From: Erigeron canadensis
Lineage: Eukaryota; Streptophyta; Magnoliopsida; Asterales; Asteraceae
Assembly (NCBI RefSeq): GCF_010389155.1
Contig: NC_057769.1
Coordinates: 20,956,735-21,020,734 of the forward strand
Length of the DNA stretch: 64,000 nucleotides
Direction: 5' to 3'
Shown: positions 34,518-45,300 of the stretch, one piece after another
Layout: every line of letters begins with the position of its first letter
Numbering within the stretch: position 1 is the stretch's first letter
Notes under the pieces: model-generated
What the model saw: the letters and a program-made list of their open reading frames with translations, nothing else
What the model was told of the DNA's origin: nothing
Database searches by the model: none
Made by a program: the position numbers and the translations under genes

Positions 34518-34604
34518 TCTAGTTGTCTCATCTTGAACAATTGATTGAGTTAAATGTGCTTAAATGTTTTATTTGCATTCAACTTGTTGATGTAAGATGC
34601 GAAG

Positions 34605-34626
34605 GATTGAACGCCTTTGTGTACTC
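34605..34626 (+). promoter_or_regulatory. Conserved post-pol motif (C1, second copy)
   Basis: GATTGAACGCCTTTG followed by TGTACTC, 109 bp after the first copy. Confidence 0.5.
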
Positions 34627-36734
34627 CCTAGTAGTCTTACTATGATCATTGTTGTTAACGCCAAAACTTTGTGTTTCTTAAAATGTTGTTCACTTTTAGA
34701 CTCTCAAATTTTTTTTCCCATGTGTATATCACAACAAAGATTTTACTCTATTTGACTTCACAAAAACCAATCTTTGCTCTACCTTTCTATGAAAACTTTT
34801 AAGATCTACCTTTGCATAGATTAAGGGAGAGTTTGTGATTTTAAAAATTTCAAAACTTCAAATGTGTTTTCAAATCATTTTCTTACACACATTTGATGAT
34901 TTTCAAATGATTTTTCATCAATTGAAGTTCGGCGTTTAGTTTGCACATGAGCGATTCATTCACTCCATGAACTTCATCATCACCGATGAATTCTAACCCC
35001 GGAGTATTCACTTCTATTTTGAGTGATGATGGTTTCGTGCAAATAGGATGGAGGGAGTAAAGTCGAAAAGTGAGAGGTTATGGTGATATGTTGTGAGAAA
35101 AGGGTTAAAAGAAATGTCACCCTTCCCTAAATTTCTCAAAATCGTCGGGTAAAACACATTTAGATCGGATGTCATTTATTGATATCTTTATTAAGACTTC
35201 ATGGACCTAGTGAAGCGATACACATCTTTACCTAACCACTCAAGTGTTTCTTAACAAATACTTGTTTTATTTCTCACGGAGATTTTCACATTTCTATTGA
35301 CTCTTCATTTGGAAGATGTTGATATTGAATAAGGGCAACACTCTGCTCCAGTCCCCGACTTCATTTGATCACGTTGTGTCTAGAGCTATCTTGCTTGATC
35401 ATTAATTTGATCCTTATTCATGTTCTTAAGACACATTTGAGACATATCTTTGTCATATTATTGCATATCTATGTGATATAGCCGGAACATTTGTAGTGAT
35501 ATATTAATTGATATTCCACAATGATCAAATAGAAATCCTACTAATGCTAATATCTTTTCCAACGTTGAACGTAGGTCTCATAATTACATTTATGTGATTA
35601 TTGAGTGAACGAGAAGTCTATCAGTGACCTCGGATGTTTCCTAAAAGTCTTTAAGGATAATAGATTGTGGTTATCGAACGCCTTAGGTGACACTGACCAA
35701 GATTTCTATTCTTTGAAGCAATCTCTTAGTTGAAAAGCTACAAGACCGAACTATGTTAGAAAATTGCTTTGTGCATAATTCAATGATACATAGGAAATCC
35801 GAAAAATGTCATACATTTCTATCAGTCATTTCATTAATCCTTTTGATTTTTTGAACATGTTAACGGATCATCCTTATCCGGTTTTTCCATTTCTCATCTC
35901 ACAAACACAAAAACCACCGACACCATACTATAACATTTGTACCAACAACTTCAACCTTACATTTTAGTTACCCTTAGGATTCTTTGGGTTAGGACTATTG
36001 AATGGGGTTGATGTGTTGATGTTTGATATTTCTCCATGCAAATCTAATTTTAACTTGTGATATTTCTTTTCCTATTCTATCAATCAATGTTTGCATAATG
36101 ACATTGGTTCCCAACCTTGTCATTATGAGGGGGAGAAAAAGATTATGATTGATTGAGAAAGAAAACCTTTGAGCTTGATTTGTGCAAACATGGAGTTAGC
36201 AAGAAGGTTGTAGTGAGTGTATGGAGGTTACGGATAAAAGATAAGAGAGAATATTTAGTGTATGGGATTGATGGGAAAACTTATGGGATTGATGGGAAAA
36301 CTTATGGGATTGATGGGAAAACTTGCAATTAATGGAAATTCGGTCAATTGAGCTCAGATTTTCAGATTTGAGTTGTTCATTTTCAGAGTTGAGTTCTTGA
36401 TTTTAAAGAGATAATTACAAAGATAGGGATATGATATTCAAAGATGCTCCAAAAATGTTTATATTCATGAATTAAGGGGGAGCATGATCACTTCATAAGA
36501 GATTTATCCAAATTTCATTCAAAAATTTACTCTCCAAAGTGCTCAAGTTAAATGTAACAAAGATCAACGCTACGAAAAGTTGAAAATTGATTGGAAGATT
36601 CAAGACCAAGAAGTAAAGCTACAAAAGAGTATTCATCAACAGATTTCATTTAAGATCTTCAAATTGTTTATTTACACTTATTCAAGAATGTTCCTATGCA
36701 TACATCAAGGGGGAGAGTACAAGTTTTTGATACT

Positions 36735-37689
36735 TGTAAGTCCCAACTATTACTAGATGGGTGCTGAAGACACCTCTATGTCGATGGTGAGTGAACTTTG
36801 CAACACGATCAATTAATCTGGAAGTGACCAGTTTAGATTGATCGTGTACCAGGTTAGCTGGAGTTACAGAATATAAATAAGTGCAATAATATAAATGACG
36901 AGTATATAAACTGGTGAGACAATATGTAATTTTCAAGTGTATTTTATTTATTACTTGTTCAAATAAAATACAAGGTTGTTGCGGAACCAAGATAATACAA
37001 GAATGTAAATATCCTAACAACCCATGAATTACAATTGATCTAAACTTGGAAATTCTCCTTAACAATCGAAACACTTAGAGTTGTGAAATGTTCCTTTTTA
37101 CGATTGAGAGAATATTGCACAAGTTCACCAATATTGCAGAATATATGTATTTGCAAAGTTATTGAAACAGCTTGTGCAAGGACCTCTATTTATAGTCGAA
37201 GATTGAGCATGGGGATCTCAACTTCGATGTACAAATATGGTTGACAGCACACAAAAGTATTGTTTAAATAATCCTTTGTGTGTGTTAAATAAAGTAAGAC
37301 AAAAGGTTACTTTATTCAACCACTCTACATCTTTGTATCTTTATCCAAAGACAATATCATTGTCCGGTTAAAAAGGATGTAAAGTAAAAAGGTCCTCCTC
37401 GTAATCAGTGTAAAGCTTTGTAAGAGCATTTACACTGGAGGATTCTCCAGTTGATTGATCTGGTAGATTGTCAACTGGGCTTCGCTGCCATTGCCAATCT
37501 CTATCTTCCATTTGTTGTCTTTGACTTCAACTGGAAGGTCTTCAGATTCTAGTCGTCTGATCTCAACTGGAGAAAGTCATCAGTTGCTAAACCTGTACAA
37601 TGCAACTGGACTTCTAATATTTCGGACAATTCCTCATGCTCTCCAGATGTCACTGGAGAGCTCCAGTTTAGTTAAAACTGGACCTAACA
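36735..37689 (-). repeat. 3' LTR of C3 (outer left)
   Basis: 955 bp, plus strand TGTAAGTCCCAAC...GACCTAACA. Nearly identical to the outer right LTR (60692-61646); I noticed one substitution (GAGAAAG versus GAGGAAG). TATA on the minus strand is CTATAAATAGAG near 37183-37194. Confidence 0.93.
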
Positions 37690-37701
37690 AATTCCCCCTA
37701 A
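37690..37701 (-). other. Polypurine tract of C3 (first copy)
   Basis: Minus strand reads TAGGGGGAATT directly upstream of the 3' LTR. Confidence 0.8.
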
Positions 37702-37965
37702 TTGTCCTGAAATATTGTCAAGTATTTTCAAACTTGTTTCTATACAAGTTTAAGTTTGAAATACTTGAATTTGATAAAACCTATTAAGTTTCCAAGACAT
37801 TTTTATAGATCATCAAATGTCTTGGATTTTGTTTTAAGTGTTTGTAGATCTTATCAGATATCTTACTTGTAGGTTACAATCTGGCAACTTGTATATACAT
37901 ACAATTTCAAATAAATTACAAGAGAGTACACAAAATTACAAGCAGATAATAGTTAGAAGGAAAAC
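37702..37965 (-). other. 3' untranslated stretch of C3
   Basis: About 260 bp of AT-rich sequence between the extra ORF and the PPT. I see no gene or clear motif in it. Confidence 0.5.
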
Positions 37966-40900
37966 TTAAACAGATGGCCCTTCGCCAGTTTTCCTTCTCT
38001 TTGAGACTGATGAAATCGGCTGAGTATCCTCAGGATCAAGGCCTAATCTTTCTTCAATGTTTCCTTGAACTTGATGAGATTTTGCAAACATACTCCCAGC
38101 CTCTTTCAACTTTATTCTTCCTCTGCCTCCCCTCCAACAGCCTCAACATCTCAACATGCTCGGAATGACCATACTGATTGACATCCGGGTTCTCAGTAGT
38201 CCTTTTAGGTCCACCAAAGTATTGTACCTCAACAACAAAATGCTTGGCACCAGGCTTAATTGAAACCTTAACATCAGTAATCCTGCCTCTATTGTGCCTT
38301 CGACGCTGTACATCTGACAAATATGTGCGAGCTTCAGATTCATTTGTCAGTTTGATTTTGCTCGTGCTCAGCTTTTGTGTAGCAGCTCGAATATCATCAG
38401 TTGTGGGTTCAGATGGTTCTACCCAAGTCCTCAGATTTGCATCTCTTGGTAAGGCCTTTTGTTTTCTTCCTTTGGACTTGGGTGGATTCAACACTTTGGT
38501 GACCGCCTTTTTGACCTGCTCAGTTCTCTTGAGAATCCCTTCAGATCTGATCTCTCTGGCCTTTTCCACCGATACATTCAAACACTTTGCATCCAGTTCA
38601 GCCTCATCATCCTGGTAGTGTTTGTCCAGTTCCACTTCAAGCATCTCCTTCAGTGCATTGACTATTCTTGGATCTTCTTTGATCTTCTTGTATTCAACAA
38701 GTGTCAAGCCAAGGAGTTGAGCATCAGTGATATCAACAAGAGGGGTTGGAAGATTTTTTCTTGATTCAAACTGGTTCGCCTTCATTTGTTTCTTCCTTTC
38801 CTTGACCAGGTATCCCACTCTTGCTAACTTCTGGCTCTCGCTTTCAGTAACTGGAGGCAACAAATCGACATTGCCAGTTTCCAACATTGGTGCATCGGTG
38901 GCTGGTTCCAAAGATTCATCAGCAATGGCCTTTCCCTTGTCAACACTCCCTACCACCACATCATCAAACACCTCAAACCCTTGCTCACCAGCCTCAGTAC
39001 TGGTAGCCACCACAATCTCCTTCCCTTTACTTGAAGTCTTCACAAGAGTGTGAGGGGCATGTACCGACCTTTCCCCCTTGGCAGCATCTAGTCCCTGCCT
39101 GATGGCTTCAAAATCAGCATGACTAGAGGGCAGGCGATCTAGAGGCTGCCATGATTGCATTGTCTTACACTCTTTGAAGACTCCACAAAGCATGCGAACT
39201 GTCCTCCAAAGATGATTTATCTCTTGAGACTGAGTCATTACATTTCCACTTGTCTGCTCTTGACTCTTTAAAATTTGTTTGAGAATGGAGAGATCATCTG
39301 AAGAGAGCCCAGTTGCAGGGACTTCCTGAGCACTGTCAGGCTCAACCGCCCTTCCTTTGCCAACTTCAGTGGTCAGATCAGATATGGCAGTTGAATGTTC
39401 AGACACTTTGCTAGCCAGCGTATCCAGACTGCACCTCAACCGATCAATCTCAGATGTAATTGGAGTGAGATCGACCTGGGGCACTGCAATCTTGGTGATC
39501 TCAGATATCACCTTTTCTATCAAGTTACTCTCACTGGCAGCCAAAGTTTCTTCGATCTTGAGACCCACTGAAGAGGCCAACCGACTCCCAAGCTCTGTCA
39601 CATCTAGGCCAGGTTTGCTACACAGCTCTTGCACCTGCCTTTCCAGATTCTTAATATCAACCTCTGAAGATCTGACAGTATTGTTCAGCAGGTTGGATAT
39701 TGAGGATGTGACTCCAGATTGAGTCAGTGCGAATGCCTCCCTTAAAGATATTGCCAATTGATTGGAGGATTCCACTAACTCGTTCAGCTTGCCAAACACC
39801 AAGTCCTCATTAGCAGAGAACTTGTTAATCCCCAGGTCAACCACTTTAATATTTTGCAGATGATCCTTGTGGTACCTGGAGAGGGACTTGGTGTTCTTCT
39901 CCAGTGTCTTTTGAATCTCTTCCACCCTCGCAAGAAGGTTCGAGAGATCGGTTTGAAAAGACACGAACTGGCTGTCCAATGACGGAGGAGAAGGTGTCAC
40001 TGGACCAGCTGAAAAAGCTACAGGTGCAACTGGACGAGGTATGACAATATCTGGTTCTCCAGTTGCAGTAGCATCAGTAGATAGAAGAGGAGGGGTTGTA
40101 GAAATGAAAGGAAGAGATTCAATGTGTCGTTCATGCTGAGAATGCTCAGGTGTGAACGACGGCGACGGTGGGGTTAGGATGTGTCTATTTCTAGGCACAC
40201 CCATAGAAGAAGGTGATTGGCGAGAGGTGAATATTGGAGGTATTTCTAAGCTTTGTACATGAGTTGGGGAAACTGAAACATGTGGTTCTTGGGGTGACCA
40301 AGGAGAGAAGGGAGCTGATCAAGTATAGTTGCATCAGCCATCTCCTGGTCAGATTCTGTCTCAGATGAGTCCGAAGACTCAAGCTGAAACACACCCTCAT
40401 TTATGCCAAGATCCATAAATGTTGGGGGTGGCTGAACAAGTTGTTCAGACTCCTGATGACCAGTTTGAGTTGCCTCAATGGTATCATCAGTTTGGGATCC
40501 GTTGCCGAAGCATCTTCTCCCTGGACAGAGGTGACTGGTGCCTCAACCACAACTGCTCTATCCTCAGTTGCAATATCATCGGCAGTGGCTTCAGAGACCA
40601 CAGTCACAGATTGTGACTGGTCAGGTGCAGCGAGTCCAGATCTTGATCTCCTGCTCTTGGAAGATCTTCTTGCTTTAGGAACTGCCTGAACTCCTGCTTC
40701 TGCCACAGTTACCGCTTCTGTAGGCAAACCGGTGGGTCCCTCATTATTTTGAGGCCCGCCCAGTTGCCTTTCTGACTCACCAGATTGTGGTGCATCAGTT
40801 CGAGAGAATGCAAAAATCATTCTCGGGGACATCTGGACTTCATCAGAAGTGGACACCAGGTTGTCCAGATTCCTTAACAGTTCTGGCACAGAGAACGAGG

Positions 40901-41691
40901 ATTGCGTGTTGTTGTACTCGTCTCTGCCCAGAATCTGAATAAAACAAAGGGACAGAAACCTTGAAAAGGGAACACAAGGACCCCTGTTACCCTTCAACTT
41001 GAATACCAGGCTTCTGAACAAAATGCCTGCAAAATCCACCCTCAGCCCATTCCAAAGGCAGTACGCCATTTCTGCCTGGAAGGAGTTTATCTGGTCCAAT
41101 CCACCAGAACTCCCTCCAAACTTTCCACCAAGTGGACCATAAAGAACTTCCAGGATGGTGAAAGCCCCTTCATTGTAATGGACCCCTTGGTCTTCAACAC
41201 ATCCCCCTCCACCATCTCCTTATTTCCCATATCAAGGAAGACCTGGCGGAAATTGATATTGGAGGAAATCACCACTGGAGTTTCATTATGTCTCCAGTAG
41301 TTGAGGTTAAGGGCTTCCCTCAACGTTCCAGTGGTGATGGTACACGGGACTGACCCATCCTTTAGAGAAAGGAGATGGATGAGCAGTCCTCAGAAAGAGA
41401 GGCAGTGTACCAGAACTCACACAAGTAATCATGGAATAGCTTGTGTGGATTCAAAGAGAAGGCATCGCTGAGGGGAGAAATCCGAAGAAAGGATTGGATT
41501 CTCCCGATAAGAGAGTCAGCGGCCTGGAGCCCTTGAAGAGATGCCATTGGATTATTTGGATTTAGTTTAATAAGCTTAGAGCTTATGGGAGCGCCAGTGG
41601 CACGAATAACATTTTGTGATGGAATGTACTCAGCAGTGAGTAGATTCACATCACGAGAACGAGATGAAGAAGAAGAAGATTTAGGAGCCAT
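37966..41691 (-). pseudogene. Extra ORF of C3 between pol and 3' LTR (first copy, frameshifted)
   Basis: Large ORF in the Sirevirus env-like position, starting at ATG 41691 (MAPKSSSSSSRSRDVN). Frame breaks lie near 41360, 41095, 40500, 40305-40205 and 38130; the second copy is intact at most of these, so they look like consensus errors or recent indels. Visible parts: an N-terminal conserved block (FHDYLCEFWYTASL), a basic cluster (RRSSKSRRSRSG), an acidic Ser/Glu patch, a Pro-rich stretch, a long coiled-coil region (VEEIQKTLEKNTKSL), a Lys-rich segment and a basic C-terminal tail (SKRRKTGEG). I see no signal peptide or membrane span, so it is not a classical envelope. Function unknown. Confidence 0.75.
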
Positions 41692-42263
41692 TTGTGAATT
41701 TTGATTTAGGGTTTTGGACTTAAAGAAGAAAGAGAGAAAAGGATCTCGAATTGTGAATGATTGAAAGAGTAAATGAAGGAATTTTGAGAGAAGTAAATGA
41801 GACGGAAATTGGTGGGGGTATATATAGGCAGTAAAATATTGCCAAAATATATACGAAAAGATATTTTAGTCTCCAAAAATTTGAAACAATTTGTAAAAAG
41901 TTATTTTCCAAAATTTTGAGAATTCAAAAATATTTAATACTTCCCATCAAGCATTTAATGCTACGACGGCTGGTATTCCCACTCTCCCACTAACTTCACC
42001 AATACCCATAAAAAGTGCAGTACATTTCAGCAAAAGTCTTGACACGTAAGACATGTCAGGTGACGTTCGTGAGTGCGAGGTTAGCACTCGAGTAACATCA
42101 CGTGTCACAAGTATCCACCAAGTAAAACACAACGTTATGAAATCTGGCTGACCACCATTTTGAGACAAGACCAAACTAGCAACCAAAAGAAAATTTAGAT
42201 GCCAGTTTCAACTGATGACTTCAGTTGCATTTTTCAATAATTTATTTGAAAAATATTTTGAGT

Positions 42264-42275
42264 CTTTTTCCCCCT
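42264..42275 (-). other. Internal PPT-like motif of C3
   Basis: Minus strand AGGGGGAAAAAG, far upstream of the terminal PPT at 37690-37701; a second copy is at 54751-54761 in C3b. Confidence 0.5.
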
Positions 42276-42310
42276 AAAAATGTGATCCATTTGATCAGTG
42301 ACTAGTCTTT

Positions 42311-42332
42311 GAGTACATCAAGGCGTTCAATC
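42311..42332 (-). promoter_or_regulatory. Conserved post-pol motif (C3, first copy)
   Basis: Minus strand GATTGAACGCCTT followed by GATGTACTC, starting 54 nt after the pol stop. Two differences from the C1/C2 version. Confidence 0.5.
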
Positions 42333-42365
42333 TCCAACCAATCAAGGATCACCTGGACCATCCTC

Positions 42366-42386
42366 AACTGAAGGGCCTCTTCAGTT
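42366..42386 (-). other. Hairpin overlapping the C3 pol stop codon (first copy)
   Basis: Minus strand AACTGAAG-AGGCC-CTTCAGTT, a perfect 8-bp stem with a 5-nt loop that begins within the TAA of pol. Same in C3b at 54851-54871. Confidence 0.6.
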
Positions 42387-45300
42387 TAATGAGGATTTAA
42401 CATACCCAGTTCACTGATGAGATGTTTAAAAGTCTTTTCATCAAGAGGTTTTGTAAAAACATCAGCTAACTGTTTATCAGTGGGGATGAAATGTATTTCA
42501 ATATCTCCTTTCATAACATGATCACGAATGAAGTGATACCTGATATCAATATGCTTTGTCTTTGAGTGCATCACTGGGTTGTGAGATATAGCAATAGCAC
42601 TGGTGTTGTCACAAAAGATTGGGGTTCTTGTGAATTTCATGCCATAATCAAGTAACTGGTTTTGATCCAGAGAATCTGGGCACAGCAACTGGCCGCAGAA
42701 ATGTATTCTGCCTCAGCAGTAGACATTGAGACTGAAGTCTGCTTCTTACTGGTCCAACTCACCAGTTTTCCCCCTAGGAAATGACATCCACCAGTTGTGG
42801 ATTTTCTATCAATCTTACAACCTGCATGGTCAGAATCTGAATAACCCATTAGATCTAACCCTGAGCCTTTGGGATACCAAAGACCAAGGCTAGGGCACCC
42901 TTTCAGGTACCTGAAAATGCGTTTAACAGCATGCAGGTGTGATTCTTTTGGATTTGCCTGAAATCTGGCACATAAACATGTTGCAAACATTATATCTGGT
43001 CGACTGGCAGTTAGATACATCAGTGAACCAACCATTCCACGATATTCTTTTTGGTCCACTGATTTTCCATTTGGGTCAGAGTCCAAATTTAATGGAGCTG
43101 AAATAGGTGTGGTTTTTGATGGGATTGAATCAAATTTGTATTTTCTCAACAAATCTCTGACATATTTTTCTTGGTTAATAAAGATACCATCCATGGTTTG
43201 TTTGATTTGTAAACCTAAGAAAAATGTTAATTCACCCATTAAACTCATCTCATATTCTTGAGACATAATTTTCGAAAACCTTTTACACATTCCATCATTA
43301 GTTGACCCAAATATAATATCATCAACATAAATTTGTACCAGCAAGATATTACCCTTTTCTTTCAAGATGAACAAGGTATTATCAATTGCACCTCTTTGAA
43401 AACCATTTTTGAGAAGATGTTTAGTTAGAGTGTCATACCAGGTTCTAGGGGCTTGTCGAAGACCATACAAAGCTTTGTTCAGTCTATATACCCAATATGG
43501 ATGCTTTTCATTTATGAAGCCTGGAGTCTGCGTAACATACACTTCTTCTTCCAATGTGCCATTCAGAAACGCACTTTTTACATCCATCTGGAAAACCTTG
43601 AATTGCAAGTGAGCAGCATAAGCCAAGAAAATTCTGATGGCTTCAAGTCTTGCAACTGGAGCAAAAGTTTCATCGAAATCAACACCTTCTGCTTGACAAT
43701 AACCCTTGGCAACTAATCTAGCTTTGTTTCTGACAACGTTGCCATCTTCATCCATCTTGTTCCGGTAGACCCACCTCGTTCCAATGGGTTCTCTCTTTAA
43801 CCCTGGAGGACAAGGAACAAGCTCCCAAACATTGTTCCTTTCGAACTGGTTGAGTTCTTCTTGCATAGCTTCAACCCAGCTTGGATCTGCCATAGCCTCG
43901 TCAATCTTCTTCGGTTCAATTAGTGATAAGAAGGTGACGTTCAAGCATTGATCACTTGTGGCTCTTCTAGTCTGAACCCCACTATCTGGATTGCCAATAA
44001 TCTGCTCAATGGGATGAGCAGCAGTCCATTTAGTGTATTGACTAGGTTGGTATAATACAACATCAGTGCAAGACACCTGACGATCTCCAACTGTTGCAGC
44101 AACAGGAGGAGAATCAGTCCAAACTACTTCAACTTCATCATTAGTGTCAACTGAAGAGTTAACATGATTATCTTCAAACAAAGGTATCTCTTGAAGAACT
44201 GGAGAAGCTTGAACTGGTTCTGATGTTGTTGTGGCACGCACATCAGATCCAATTACCAGTTTTTCAGGTAGGTTAAAACTGATAGAAGGATAGAATGAGG
44301 TGTCACAGAAGTTCTTTTCCTTAACTGGTTCCAAGACTTGGTGTTTGGAAACATTTTCTGGTGTACTAACTGATTGATGAACCTGATCAGATACACCAAA
44401 ATCAACTGGGACAACTGAAGATAAATCAAGGGTTGGTCTTTTGTTGATTGCTTCATTTGATTCATCGAACGTGACATGAATTGTCTCATGTACCTTTTGG
44501 AGTCTATAATTATAAACTCTATAGGCTTTTCTAATATTTGAATACCCCACAAAGACACCTTCGTCAGCTTTTGCATCAAATTTCCCAACTGACTGGAATC
44601 GTTTAAAATGTAAACTGGACAGCCAAATACATGGAAATATCCAACATTTGGCTTACGATTCCTGAGGACTTCATAGGCAGTCTTCCTATGTCTCTTACAT
44701 AAACTGACCGGTTTTGGGTGTGACACGCAGTTGCTACAGCTTCAGCCCAAAAACAGGTGGGAAGACCAGATTCAGATAACATACTTCTGGCAGCTTCAAT
44801 CAATGTGCGATTCTTCCTTTCAACCACACCATTTTGTTCTGGAGAACGAGCTGACGAGAAGTTTTGAGAAACGCCAGTGTCAGTGCAAAATGTCTCCAAT
44901 TCTTTATTCATGAATTCTGTACCGTTATCACTTCGCAACTGACAAACTTTCTTGGTAAACTTGAGCTCAATTCGCTTGATGAGAGAGATAATTTCACCAG
45001 ATGCATCACTCTTTGATCTGATAAATATCACCCAACAAAATCTGGTGTATTCATCGACCACAACCAAAGTGTACCTTTTACCAGCTTTAGTTTGAACATT
45101 CACTGGACCAAAAAGGTCCATATGAAGCATGTGAAGAGGTTCAGTGATGCTGAAATTCTGTTTGGTCTTGAAACTGGCTCTTTTCTTTTTGCCCATTTCA
45201 CACCCTGGACATGGCTTCTCCCTTTTAAAGGAAAACAAAGGTATCCCATCAACTAGTTGCTTTCTTGACAACTTGTTAATATTTTTGAAGTTAAGATGGG

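Larger units (their letters stand above)
33883..36734 (+). other. 3' non-coding region of C1 (part before the C3 insertion)
   Basis: No gene supported. It holds three 7-bp hairpins (33979, 34035, 34384), the shared motif GATTGAACGCC at 34496 and 34605, PPT-like motifs at 36128, 36475 and 36708 plus a degenerate one at 34824, and a short tandem repeat GGGATTGATGGGAAAACTTA near 36265-36325. A solo LTR interrupts it at 34057-34344. The rest of the region is at 61652-61990. Confidence 0.7.
41692..42365 (-). promoter_or_regulatory. Spacer with internal promoter ahead of the C3 extra ORF (first copy)
   Basis: Minus strand carries TATATATA at 41819-41826, about 130 bp upstream of the ATG. It is followed by a CT-rich leader and AAAACCCTAAATC (a telo-box-like element, 41705-41716) just before the start codon. 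Upstream at 42044-42135 are four ACGT cores, including CACGTGTC (G-box/ABRE-like) and TGACGT. This layout is that of a plant polymerase II gene promoter, not of a read-through pol 3' end. Promoter activity is inference. Confidence 0.55.

Noticed and set aside
38178..39722. Plus-strand ORFs of 100-146 codons opposite the C3 extra ORF
   Set aside because: They recur unchanged opposite C3b and are explained by the codon pattern of the minus-strand gene; no domain is seen.
37966..41691. Calling the C3 extra ORF an envelope gene
   Set aside because: The position fits, but no signal peptide or hydrophobic membrane segment is visible; the protein is polar with coiled coil.
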